Source: an uncultured Ruminococcus sp. | GTDB taxonomy: Bacteria > Bacillota > Clostridia > Oscillospirales > Ruminococcaceae | Assembly: GCA_902780695.1 (NCBI GenBank) | Contig: CACZGM010000011.1 | Coordinates: 1-37,968 of the forward strand | Reading direction: 5' to 3' | DNA length: 37,968 nt | Shown here: positions 15,812-23,292 of the stretch, in pieces | Layout of the letters: each line of letters starts with the position of its first letter | Numbering within the stretch: the stretch's first letter is position 1 | Notes under the pieces: model-generated | Told to the model about the DNA's origin: nothing | Seen by the model: only the letters and a program-made list of their open reading frames with translations | Database searches by the model: none | Position numbers and translations under genes: made by a program

Positions 15812-16594
15812 TTATATAAGGTCAAACAGTGTGTATTTTGCTGTGCCGTCAAACAGACGGTAAAGGTTTTCCGGGTCATCGCCGTTTATGATGACAGACG
15901 GTATCCCGTTTTCACCGGCAATCGAAGCAGCTTCGAGTTTTGTAATCATACCTCCGCTCGCAAGCTCGCTGCCTTTTTGTCTTGCGGAGTTTATCATATC
16001 GTCTGTAAGTTTAGTAACAAGCGGGATATGCTTTGCATCCGGCTCGGACGGATTTTTGTCATAAAGCCCGTCAACGTCAGTCAGCATAATGAGCAGATCC
16101 GCTTCGCAGAGCTGTGCAGCGACTGCTGAAAGGGTATCGTTCTCATCAAAGTCAAGCTGTTCTATGGAGACTGTGTCATTGGCATTGATGATAGGTACTA
16201 CATTCATTTCAAGGAGGCGGTGCAGGGTATTGAACGCGTTTTCGTGACGGATCTTATTGCTGACAACGTCGCGTGTCACAAGAAGCTGTGCGACAGTATG
16301 ATTGAATTTCGAGAATTCTCGGTCATATATGTTCATAAGCTCACACTGTCCGATAGCCGCGCATGCCTGCTTGGTAGGTATGTCTTTAGGTCGGGCGGTA
16401 AGTCCCGCTTTACCGACACCGATCCCGATAGCGCCCGAAGTCACGAATATGATATCTCGCCCTTCGTTTTTAAGATCTGACATAACCTCGATCAGCTTTC
16501 GTACTCGTCTGATATTGAGATTGCCGGTTTTGTAGCAGAGAGTCGATGTTCCGACTTTAATGACTACGCGTTTCGCGTCTTTGATCTTGTCCAT
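15812..16594 (-). CDS. proB: Glutamate 5-kinase (short form without PUA domain)
   Basis: First and usually feedback-controlled step of proline synthesis: ATP-dependent phosphorylation of glutamate. The 260-residue protein is the amino-acid-kinase domain alone: VVIKVGTSTL at the N-terminus, FVTSGAIGIGVG, the PIINANDTVS substrate loop, LTDVDGLYDKNP and GGMITKLEAA near the C-terminus. E. coli-type enzymes have an extra C-terminal PUA domain of about 100 residues, missing here as in many Firmicutes. The start has AGGACA upstream. It is the first gene of a five-gene operon with a clear SigA promoter. Confidence 0.97.
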   Translation of the reverse strand: MDKIKDAKRVVIKVGTSTLCYKTGNLNIRRVRKLIEVMSDLKNEGRDIIFVTSGAIGIGVGKAGLTARPKDIPTKQACAAIGQCELMNIYDREFSKFNHTVAQLLVTRDVVSNKIRHENAFNTLHRLLEMNVVPIINANDTVSIEQLDFDENDTLSAVAAQLCEADLLIMLTDVDGLYDKNPSEPDAKHIPLVTKLTDDMINSARQKGSELASGGMITKLEAASIAGENGIPSVIINGDDPENLYRLFDGTAKYTLFDLI

Positions 16595-16655
16595 TGTCCT
16601 GTCCTCATTATTATCTGAAAATGAAATAATGCATAAAATTGCACATATTTATTAT

Positions 16656-16684
16656 ATTATACCAAAAAAAAGTAATAATTGCAA
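16656..16684 (-). promoter_or_regulatory. Promoter of the proBA operon
   Basis: Minus strand: -35 TTGCAA (16679-16684), 17-bp spacer, -10 TATAAT (16656-16661), about 60 bases before the proB start. No T-box or attenuator was seen in the short leader. Confidence 0.8.
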
Positions 16685-16806
16685 TAGTTATCACCGAAAA
16701 AATTATGGTGAGAGATCTTCGGACAATAAAGTGATAAAATTGTGCGCTTTTATCAGACGATTGTCAGTAATGGACAGGTAAAGTGTACAGAAACAGATTT
16801 TTGTCA

Positions 16807-16861
16807 GTTTTCGGCAGCGGAAAACCTAAATGTGCTAAGGCACACCGATAGGTGCCTTTTT
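16807..16861 (+). ncRNA. Candidate attenuator or small-RNA 3' end
   Basis: Three hairpin elements lie in a row on the plus strand. First is GTTTTC/GAAAAC (16807-16812, 16820-16825). Second is TGTGC/GCACA (16831-16835, 16840-16844). Third is a terminator-like stem AAGGCAC/GTGCCTT (16837-16843, 16852-16858) running into a T-run. The second and third share the GCAC bases and exclude each other, which is the logic of an antiterminator and terminator. No gene starts directly behind it; the hydrogenase promoter lies about 170 bases further. It may be the end of a small RNA or of an unseen leader. No known riboswitch class was recognised. Confidence 0.4.
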
Positions 16862-16936
16862 GTGCAAATTTACTTAATTCCATTCGCTTTATCGGTTAAA
16901 AGCAGCGCGCTATTAATGTAGTCAAGCTGCATTATG

Positions 16937-16952
16937 GTTAGCTACTGCTAAC
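16937..16952. repeat. Short inverted repeat upstream of the hydrogenase operon
   Basis: Arms GTTAGC (16937-16942) and GCTAAC (16947-16952) around TACT. It lies just before the longer dyad and could be a second operator or a small hairpin. Confidence 0.35.
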
Positions 16953-16958
16953 TGTGAA

Positions 16959-16979
16959 ATTTGTACAAAATGTACAAAT
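16959..16979. promoter_or_regulatory. Perfect 21-bp dyad, candidate operator
   Basis: Half-sites ATTTGTACA (16959-16967) and TGTACAAAT (16971-16979) are exact reverse complements separated by AAA. The centre lies about 76 bases upstream of the predicted start of the hydrogenase transcript. The symmetry and size fit a dimeric helix-turn-helix regulator. It does not match the Rex, Fnr or LexA consensus that I know. Confidence 0.55.
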
Positions 16980-17028
16980 ATGATATAAAAAATTGTCAAA
17001 TAAAATCAGTAGCTTTTTTGTCCCGATT

Positions 17029-17038
17029 GTGATATAAT
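17029..17038 (+). promoter_or_regulatory. Extended -10 promoter of the hydrogenase operon
   Basis: TATAAT (17033-17038) is preceded by TG and one base (TGA), an extended -10 element. No good -35 box is found at 17-18 bp, which suggests that an activator or the extended -10 carries recognition. The leader of about 70 bases contains TATGTG/CACATA, a weak hairpin, and ends in a very strong AGGAGG site. Confidence 0.65.
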
Positions 17039-17117
17039 CAATATTGTATATATGTGTTATTATTTTCACATAATGCGCGGACGCTGTGCGGCGATCCAAT
17101 AAAAGGAGGTTCAATAA

Positions 17118-17618
17118 ATGAGTTCCACACAAAAAGTAAAGGTTGCCTTTAATGGTACTGCCGAGCAGGAAAAAGCGCTCCGCAGTATGATCAAAGAGCA
17201 CGAGGGGCAGGCAGGCGCTCTTATGCCTATCCTTCAGAAGGCGCAGGAAATATACGGCTATCTTCCTATTGAAGTACAGAGCATTATTTCCGAGGAAACA
17301 GGTATCCCTATGGAAAAGGTTTACGGAGTTTCCACTTTCTATGCGCAGTTTTCTCTCTATCCCAAGGGCAAATACCGCGTTTCGGTATGTCTCGGTACAG
17401 CCTGCTATGTTAAGGGGTCAGGAGACATTTTCAATGAGCTGAAAAATATACTCGGCATCGAAGAAGGTCAGTGCACTTCCGATGGGAAGTTCTCACTCGA
17501 TGCATGCCGCTGCATAGGTGCATGCGGACTTGCACCTGTTATGACCGTTAACGATGATGTTTACGGAAAACTCACAAAAGACCAGCTCAAGGGCATTCTT
17601 GATAAATATGCCGATTGA
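17118..17618 (+). CDS. hydC: Hydrogenase subunit HydC (NuoE-like, [2Fe-2S])
   Basis: Small subunit of a soluble trimeric [FeFe]-hydrogenase. The 166-residue protein is NuoE-like throughout: a helical N-terminal part with GALMPILQKAQEIYGYLP (33-50) and VYGVSTFYAQFSLYPKGKY, then a thioredoxin-like [2Fe-2S] domain. Its ligands are C91 and C96 in CLGTACYVKG and C132 and C136 in CRCIGACG (C130 is extra). Length is normal. It is the first gene of hydC-hydB-hydA, 45 bases before hydB, with a strong AGGAGG site. In electron-bifurcating enzymes this subunit joins the flavin subunit to the iron-sulfur chain. Confidence 0.95.
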   Translation: MSSTQKVKVAFNGTAEQEKALRSMIKEHEGQAGALMPILQKAQEIYGYLPIEVQSIISEETGIPMEKVYGVSTFYAQFSLYPKGKYRVSVCLGTACYVKGSGDIFNELKNILGIEEGQCTSDGKFSLDACRCIGACGLAPVMTVNDDVYGKLTKDQLKGILDKYAD

Positions 17619-17663
17619 TCGCAAACAAAATTACTGTCAATAAATTGAAAGGAAAATTCAAAT

Positions 17664-19454
17664 ATGGATCGTAAGGTTTTAATTTGCGGCGGTACAGGTT
17701 GTACTTCTTCCGGCAGCATGAAGATTGCCGATAAGCTCGAAGAGGTCATCAAAAGCAAGGGTATTGCCGACCATGTCAAGGTAGTCAGAACAGGCTGCTT
17801 TGGACTCTGTGCTCTCGGACCTATTATGATAGTATATCCCGAGGGTACTTTTTACTCAAACATGAGTATAGATCACGTTGAAAAGATCGTTGAGGAACAT
17901 CTCATCAATGACCGTATAGTTGAAGAATACGTTTATGAAGAGACAAAGACTCCCGACGGCATCATTGCTTTCAACGAGACTAATTTCTATAAAAAGCAGA
18001 ACCGTGTTGCTCTTCGCAACTGCGGTGTAATAAATCCCGAAAATATCGACGATTATATTGAAAAAGACGGATATAAGGCTATCCAGAAGGTACTCAAGGA
18101 AATGTCCCCTCAGGACGTTATCGATGTTGTACTTAAGTCCGGTCTCCGCGGACGCGGCGGTGCAGGCTTCCCGACAGGAAGAAAGTGGCAGCTCGCACGC
18201 GACCTTGTCAAGGACGCTGACCAGAAGTATGTATGCTGCAATGCCGACGAAGGTGACCCGGGTGCATTCATGGATCGTTCCGTCCTTGAAGGTGACCCTC
18301 ATGCCATAATCGAGGCCATGTCCATTGCGGGCTATGCTATCGGTGCGACACAGGGTTATGTTTATGTCCGCGCGGAATATCCTATAGCTGTTCACAGACT
18401 TCAGGTTGCAATAGATCAGGCGAGAGAGCGCGGAATGCTTGGTAAGAACCTCTTTGGTTCAGGCTTCGACTTCAACCTCGATATCCGTCTCGGCGCAGGC
18501 GCTTTCGTATGCGGTGAGGAAACAGCTCTTATGACCTCCATTGAGGGCAAGCGCGGCGAGCCCAGACCCCGTCCTCCTTTCCCGGCAGAAAAGGGTCTGT
18601 TCCAGAAACCGACGGTTCTGAACAACGTTGAAACATACGCCAATATCCCTCAGATCATACTTAAGGGCGCAGATTGGTTCGCTTCAATGGGAACAGAAAA
18701 GTCCAAGGGTACTAAGGTATTCGCTCTCGGCGGAAAGATCCATAATACCGGACTTGTTGAGATCCCTATGGGTACAACTCTCCGCGAGATCGTATTCGAG
18801 ATCGGCGGCGGTATCCCGAACGGAAAGAAGTTCAAGGCTGCGCAGACCGGCGGTCCTTCCGGCGGATGCATACCCGCAGAGCACCTTGATGTTCCGATCG
18901 ACTATGATAACCTTATCGCTATCGGCTCCATGATGGGCTCCGGCGGACTTATCGTTATGGACGAGGACAACTGTATGGTCGATATCGCCAAGTTCTTCCT
19001 TGAATTCACCGTTGACGAGTCCTGCGGTAAATGTACGCCCTGCCGTATCGGTACTAAGCGTCTTTATGAGATGCTCGAAAAGATCACGAGCGGCGAAGGT
19101 ACAATGGAAGACCTTGACAAGATGGAGAAGCTCTGCTACTACATCAAGAACAACTCTCTCTGCGGTCTCGGTCAGACTGCTCCGAACCCTGTTCTTTCCA
19201 CACTGCGTTACTTCAAGGACGAGTATATAGCACATATCAAGGATAAGAAATGTCCTGCAGGCGTATGCACCAAGCTCCTCAGCTATAAGATCGTTGCTGA
19301 TAAGTGCAAGGGCTGCACAAAGTGCGCGAGAAACTGCCCTGTAAGCGCTATTACAGGCAAGGTAAAGGAAGCTCACGTTATCGATCAGTCCAAGTGCATA
19401 AAGTGCGGTGCTTGTATGTCAAACTGCAACTTCGGCGCTATCATTAAAGAATAA
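17664..19454 (+). CDS. hydB: Hydrogenase subunit HydB (NuoF-like, FMN/NAD(H) and Fe-S)
   Basis: NAD(H)-reacting flavin subunit of 596 residues, full length for HydB. Domains in order are as follows. First comes an N-terminal thioredoxin-like [2Fe-2S] domain (CGGTGCTSSG near 8-17, RTGCFGLCALGP near 46). Next is a NuoF core with the FMN/NADH loop GLRGRGGAGFPTGRKW, then NADEGDPGAFMDRS and GAGAFVCGEETALM. A SLBB-like part follows, then the [4Fe-4S] motif SCGKCTPCRIGT. A C-terminal two-cluster ferredoxin (CKGCTKCARNCP and CIKCGACMSNCN) ends the protein. The extra C-terminal ferredoxin distinguishes HydB from respiratory NuoF. It lies 23 bases before hydA. Confidence 0.96.
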   Translation: MDRKVLICGGTGCTSSGSMKIADKLEEVIKSKGIADHVKVVRTGCFGLCALGPIMIVYPEGTFYSNMSIDHVEKIVEEHLINDRIVEEYVYEETKTPDGIIAFNETNFYKKQNRVALRNCGVINPENIDDYIEKDGYKAIQKVLKEMSPQDVIDVVLKSGLRGRGGAGFPTGRKWQLARDLVKDADQKYVCCNADEGDPGAFMDRSVLEGDPHAIIEAMSIAGYAIGATQGYVYVRAEYPIAVHRLQVAIDQARERGMLGKNLFGSGFDFNLDIRLGAGAFVCGEETALMTSIEGKRGEPRPRPPFPAEKGLFQKPTVLNNVETYANIPQIILKGADWFASMGTEKSKGTKVFALGGKIHNTGLVEIPMGTTLREIVFEIGGGIPNGKKFKAAQTGGPSGGCIPAEHLDVPIDYDNLIAIGSMMGSGGLIVMDEDNCMVDIAKFFLEFTVDESCGKCTPCRIGTKRLYEMLEKITSGEGTMEDLDKMEKLCYYIKNNSLCGLGQTAPNPVLSTLRYFKDEYIAHIKDKKCPAGVCTKLLSYKIVADKCKGCTKCARNCPVSAITGKVKEAHVIDQSKCIKCGACMSNCNFGAIIKE

Positions 19455-19477
19455 TTCAGGAAAGGAACAGTAATATA

Positions 19478-21226
19478 ATGGTTAATATTAAAATTAACGG
19501 TGTAGATGTTTCCGTTGAAGAAGGTACTACTATTCTTAAAGCCTGTAGAGATAACGGAGTCAGGATCCCGACCCTTTGCTGGCTTAAGGATATAAATGAG
19601 ATCGGCGCCTGCCGTATATGCGTAGTTGAGATGACCGGCGCGAGAAGCCTTGTAGCAGCGTGCGTTTACCCGATCTCAAAGTTTGATGAAGGAAAGAATA
19701 TTCTTACACATTCTCCCGCTGTACTTGAGAGCAGAAGAATGACACTCCAGCTCCTGCTCAGCAACCACGACAGGAAGTGCCTTTCCTGCGCAAGAAGCGG
19801 TCACTGTGAACTTCAGGCTCTCTGCCGTGAGCTCGGTGTTGACGATGAGCTTCTGTTTGAGGGTGAAAGAAACCATTACGAGATAGATAACAGCGCGGCA
19901 CATATGTACCGTGACAACAACAAGTGCATCAACTGCCGCAGATGTGTTGCTGCGTGCGGCATTACACAGGGAATCGGCGTTATCGGTGCCAACAACCGCG
20001 GATTCAAGACATCTATCGGCTGTGCGTTTGAAATGGATCTTGCCGATACAGCCTGCGTTTCCTGCGGACAGTGTATCGCTGTCTGCCCGACAGGAGCCCT
20101 TTCCGAGAAGGACGATACCGATAAGGTATGGGCTGCTATCAACGATCCCGAGAAGGTAGTTATCGTTCAGACAGCTCCTGCAGTAAGAGCTTCCCTCGGT
20201 GAAGCATTCGGCTATCCAATGGGAACAAATGTTCAGGGCAAGCTCGCTTCCTCTCTCAAGCTGTTAGGATTTGACCACGTATTTGACACCGATTTTGGTG
20301 CAGACCTTACCATTATGGAAGAGTCCAACGAGCTTCTTGAAAGAATCAAGAACAACGGCACGCTCCCGATGATAACATCCTGCTCACCCGGCTGGATCAG
20401 ATTCTGCGAGGCTTATTATCCCGAGATGATCCCGAATCTTTCGACCTGCAAGTCTCCTCAGCAGATGGCAGGTGCTATGATTAAGACATACTGGGCAGAG
20501 AAGAACGGTATCGATCCCAAGAACATCGTTTCAGTATCGGTAATGCCTTGTACCGCAAAGAAATTTGAATGCGGCAGAGACAATGAGGCCGCAGCCGGAG
20601 TTCCGGATGTTGATATTGTGATCACAACAAGAGAGCTTGTTAAGATGATAAACCGTGCGGGTATCCGCTTTACCGATCTTCCCGACGGTGAGTTTGAAGT
20701 TCCTATGTCCAGCGGTTCCGGTGCAGCAGTTATATTCGGCGCTACCGGCGGTGTTATGGAAGCAGCACTCAGAACGGCTGTATGGAAACTTACAGGCGAA
20801 AAGAATGACAGTCCCGTTGAATTCAAGGAAGTTCGCGGCGTAAAGGGCATCAAGCTCGCGGAATATACTGCCGGCGGAGTGACCGTTAAGGTTGCTGTTG
20901 CTTCGGGTCTTTCAAACGCAAGAGAGCTTCTTGAAAAGGTCAAGAGCGGCGAGATCGATGTTCAGTTCATCGAGATAATGGCTTGCCCGGGCGGCTGTGT
21001 AAACGGCGGCGGTCAGGTAATTGTTCCCGCAGATGTACGCAACTTTGTTGACGTTCGTGCAGAGCGTGCAAAGGCACTCTACGGTATTGACGAAGCAAAC
21101 AAGATCAGAAAGTCCCACGAAACCGAAGATATTAAATCAGTTTATGATTACCTCGGAGAGATCGGCGGTCATAAGGCTCATGAGCTTCTCCACACTTCTT
21201 ATAAGGCTTCCGGCCTGTACAAGTAA
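19478..21226 (+). CDS. hydA: [FeFe]-hydrogenase catalytic subunit HydA (trimeric, bifurcating type)
   Basis: Catalytic subunit that makes or uses H2; with HydB and HydC it probably couples NADH and reduced ferredoxin oxidation to H2 release. The 582-residue protein has a plant-type [2Fe-2S] domain (C34, C45, C48, C62), a His-ligated [4Fe-4S] site (HDRKCLSC, H97 onward), two ferredoxin clusters (CINCRRCVAAC 150-160; CVSCGQCIAVCP 193-204) and the H-cluster domain. L1 reads TSCSPGW (300-306), L2 MPCTAKKFE (356-364) and L3 EIMACPGGCVNGGGQ (499-513). L1 has serine where the classical motif has a second cysteine. Maturases HydEFG are not in the window. A terminator follows. Confidence 0.97.
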   Translation: MVNIKINGVDVSVEEGTTILKACRDNGVRIPTLCWLKDINEIGACRICVVEMTGARSLVAACVYPISKFDEGKNILTHSPAVLESRRMTLQLLLSNHDRKCLSCARSGHCELQALCRELGVDDELLFEGERNHYEIDNSAAHMYRDNNKCINCRRCVAACGITQGIGVIGANNRGFKTSIGCAFEMDLADTACVSCGQCIAVCPTGALSEKDDTDKVWAAINDPEKVVIVQTAPAVRASLGEAFGYPMGTNVQGKLASSLKLLGFDHVFDTDFGADLTIMEESNELLERIKNNGTLPMITSCSPGWIRFCEAYYPEMIPNLSTCKSPQQMAGAMIKTYWAEKNGIDPKNIVSVSVMPCTAKKFECGRDNEAAAGVPDVDIVITTRELVKMINRAGIRFTDLPDGEFEVPMSSGSGAAVIFGATGGVMEAALRTAVWKLTGEKNDSPVEFKEVRGVKGIKLAEYTAGGVTVKVAVASGLSNARELLEKVKSGEIDVQFIEIMACPGGCVNGGGQVIVPADVRNFVDVRAERAKALYGIDEANKIRKSHETEDIKSVYDYLGEIGGHKAHELLHTSYKASGLYK

Positions 21227-21301
21227 GCTTTTGTTCAACCGCCGCCGCAGACCGGCACCGTAAAGGTTTAACGGCAGCAAATCAGAATAAAACAGCAGGA
21301 T

Positions 21302-21346
21302 CGCCCGGCGGACACTGTTAGTCCGTCAAGGCGGTTTTGTTTTTTA
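21302..21346 (+). terminator. Terminator of the hydrogenase operon
   Basis: Inner stem CGGAC/GTCCG inside an outer CGCC/GGCG pair, followed by a T-rich run (TTTTGTTTTTT), about 75 bases after the hydA stop. Confidence 0.8.
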
Positions 21347-21382
21347 TACAAAAACGCTCACGAATTTTACTCATGAGCGTTT
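21346..21382 (-). terminator. Terminator of dprA
   Basis: Nine-bp stem AAACGCTCA/TGAGCGTTT (21352-21360, 21374-21382). On the minus strand it leads into TTTTTG. It abuts the hydrogenase terminator, so the two converging operons end within 80 bp. Confidence 0.82.
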
Positions 21383-21451
21383 GTTCATATATTCGATTAT
21401 TGCGACGACTGCATCTAGTCGTTTGCATAAGTCATAGAAATATGTACATCT

Positions 21452-22333
21452 TTATAAATAAACACCGACATATTCTTTCAGTATATCATCGTGGTTGAAA
21501 ATAGGTATGGCTCCGTCGTCAAGCAGGCCGGAAACGCCGTCGTAATCAGGGCTGAACAGCTCCGGCGGCGGTACGCAGAACACATCTCTGCCTTCGTCAA
21601 GCGCGTATGAAGCGGTAATAAGAGAACCGCTGTTCATAGCTGCCTGAAATACCGCCGTACCTCGAGTAAGACCTGCAAGGATACGATTGCGCGGATTGAA
21701 TGCTTCCGGAGTAGTCTGGGTATTAGGCAGAACTTCTGACATATATGCACCGCCGTTCATAATAATCTTCTCGCGAAGCACCTTGCTGCCGTATGGGTAA
21801 TCAACGTCAATACCACAGGCGAGAACGCCGACTGTCCGCAGTCCATTGTTCACACAGGCTGTATGAACGCATTCATCAACACCGTGTGCCATGCCGCTTA
21901 CGATAGTAATATCAAGTCTGCCTATATCCCGTGTTATCCTTGAACACAGCTTGCGTATATATTCGGAAGGCTTCCTTGTTCCTACAAAGGTAAGGCTGAG
22001 AACGTCAAGGCAGGAAAGATCACCGCGATAGAACAGGATAGAAGGAGGATCGTATATTTCCGCGAGAAGCTTCGGATATTCCGGACTGCCGAGAGAGCAA
22101 ACGGAAATATCAGCCTTGTCGCAATAATCGAGCCACCTGTCGGCTTTATCTATGGTAACATATTCAAGACGCTGTTTTTCATTCTTGTCAAGCGTAGAGA
22201 GGTCTCCGCCGGATATAGCTTCATACGACTTTGCGGGGGAACCGTAGAACTCGTTCACCTTATGTATCTTCGGATTTGCCGTACCGAAAAGCTGAGTCAG
22301 CCACAGATTGTACCTGTCCATTTTTTCTTTCAC
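21452..22333 (-). CDS. dprA: DNA-processing protein DprA/Smf (core Rossmann form)
   Basis: Loads RecA on incoming single-stranded DNA in transformation. The 293-residue protein has an N-terminal helical part (1-75) and the DprA Rossmann core: PPSILFYRGDL, FVGTRKPSEY, IVSGMAHGVDECVHTACV, GVLACGIDVDYPYGS, EVLPNT, FNPRNRILAGLTRGTAVFQAAMNSGSLITASYALDEGRDVFCVPP. The C-terminal winged-helix domain of many DprA proteins is missing; the chain ends shortly after the core. The start is GTG at 22333, set by AAAGGAGG 7 bases upstream; the ATG four codons later lacks such spacing. It has its own promoter and terminator. Confidence 0.93.
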   Translation of the reverse strand: MKEKMDRYNLWLTQLFGTANPKIHKVNEFYGSPAKSYEAISGGDLSTLDKNEKQRLEYVTIDKADRWLDYCDKADISVCSLGSPEYPKLLAEIYDPPSILFYRGDLSCLDVLSLTFVGTRKPSEYIRKLCSRITRDIGRLDITIVSGMAHGVDECVHTACVNNGLRTVGVLACGIDVDYPYGSKVLREKIIMNGGAYMSEVLPNTQTTPEAFNPRNRILAGLTRGTAVFQAAMNSGSLITASYALDEGRDVFCVPPPELFSPDYDGVSGLLDDGAIPIFNHDDILKEYVGVYL

Positions 22334-22375
22334 GGTCTTTCCTCCTTTGTGAGAAGTATTACGGAATCTGTTTTC

Positions 22376-22404
22376 ATTTTATCATATAATGTCGGAATAA
22401 TCAA
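22376..22404 (-). promoter_or_regulatory. Promoter of dprA
   Basis: Minus strand: -35 TTGATT (22399-22404), 17-bp spacer, -10 TAAAAT (22376-22381). Confidence 0.65.
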
Positions 22405-22421
22405 TAGTATGTAAAAAAATT

Positions 22422-22451
22422 GTATATTGTTCAAGCTCATTTTCATAAACT
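22422..22451 (+). promoter_or_regulatory. SigE-like mother-cell promoter of the sigK-like gene
   Basis: GTATATT (22422-22428), 15-bp spacer and CATAAACT (22444-22451) fit the Bacillus SigE consensus (KMATATT, CATACAHT) with one mismatch in each box. No SigA -35/-10 pair was found here on the plus strand. The predicted start is about 25 bases before the ATG. A SigE-driven sigK gene is what sporulation biology would predict. Confidence 0.5.
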
Positions 22452-22482
22452 GATAAGGTGAAATACTATAAACGGAGGCGAT

Positions 22483-23196
22483 ATGGAAATGTTCGGGGAA
22501 CTTCTTGAAACGGCATTAAGACACATAATTGTATTCGCTCTTCATCTTGACGGTATCAGCTTCCCGCGTCAGCTCGGGAAAAGGGAAGAGGAAGAGCTTA
22601 CCGCGAGAGCCTGCAAGGGTGATGAAGAAGCGAGAAATAAGCTGATAGAGCACAATCTGCGTCTTGTAGCATATATTGTCAATAAGCATTACAGTGAATC
22701 GAGAGATACGGAAGATCTTGTCTCTATCGGTACTATAGGACTGATCAGAGCAGCGGAGACATTCGATCCGGCAAAGGACATCAGCTTTTCCACATACGCG
22801 AGCACCTGCATACAGAATCAGATAAAGATGCATTTTCGCAAAAACAAGCACAGAAGTTCGGAAGTGTACATAAACGATCCGATAGATACGGATAAAAACG
22901 GTAACGAGATAACCCTTGCTGATATTTTCAGCGACGGGACGTGTGTTGATGATGAAGTCGATCTTAAACTGGACACGGAGAAGCTGTACAGATTACTCGG
23001 ACAGACGCTTGATGAACGAGAACGGGACATTCTTGTGAAAAGATATGGTCTTGCAATAAACGGAAAGGCTTCCGTTCCCCTTACACAGCGTGAGATAGCC
23101 GATAAACTCGGCATATCGCGTTCGTATGTATCAAGGATTGAAAAACGTGCAATAGATAAGCTGAAAGCAATGTTCATGCGGAATGATGAAAGATAA
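22483..23196 (+). CDS. sigK: Sporulation sigma factor SigK-like
   Basis: A 237-residue sigma-70-family factor. Region 2 is clear: ARNKLIEHNLRLVAYIVNKHY, then DTEDLVSIGTIGLIRAAETFDPAKDISFSTYASTCIQNQIKMHFRKNK. Region 4 is LDERERDILVKRYGL, then TQREIADKLGISRSYVSRIEKRAIDKL. The phrases IEHNLRLVA, DLVSIGTIGLI, DPIDTDKNGNEITLADI and ISRSYVSRIEKRA match SigK more closely than SigE, SigF, SigG or SigA. The N-terminal 30 residues include a hydrophobic stretch (HIIVFALHLDGISFP) that resembles a pro-sequence start. The gene is uninterrupted; there is no skin-type element. GGAGG precedes the ATG. A SigE-like promoter is upstream. Confidence 0.9.
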   Translation: MEMFGELLETALRHIIVFALHLDGISFPRQLGKREEEELTARACKGDEEARNKLIEHNLRLVAYIVNKHYSESRDTEDLVSIGTIGLIRAAETFDPAKDISFSTYASTCIQNQIKMHFRKNKHRSSEVYINDPIDTDKNGNEITLADIFSDGTCVDDEVDLKLDTEKLYRLLGQTLDERERDILVKRYGLAINGKASVPLTQREIADKLGISRSYVSRIEKRAIDKLKAMFMRNDER

Positions 23197-23226
23197 CATT
23201 ATTTTTACCAAAATCTCTGAAAAGTA

Positions 23227-23255
23227 TTGATATTTTGTGTAAAATGAGTTATAAT
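23227..23255 (+). promoter_or_regulatory. Promoter before the DUF815 gene
   Basis: -35 TTGATA (23227-23232), 17-bp spacer, -10 TATAAT (23250-23255), about 38 bases before the start codon. It likely also drives the binding-protein gene and maybe the diguanylate cyclase. Confidence 0.82.
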
Positions 23256-23292
23256 AACCTATATATTGTTGTTGAGTGTCAAGGTGGGCAAA

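Noticed and set aside
17021-17045. Rex-type box overlapping the hydrogenase -10 (TTGTGA followed by a poor second half)
   Set aside because: The second half-site and the spacing do not fit the TTGTGA-N6-TCACAA form; only five of seven bases are symmetric.
18684-19376. Minus-strand frame inside hydB
   Set aside because: Shadow of the hydB coding strand; no start signal and no recognisable domain.
22483-23196. Skin-type interruption of sigK
   Set aside because: The reading frame is continuous from start to stop; no recombinase gene lies inside it. The Xer-type gene at 36.3 kb is far away and of Xer, not serine-recombinase, type.
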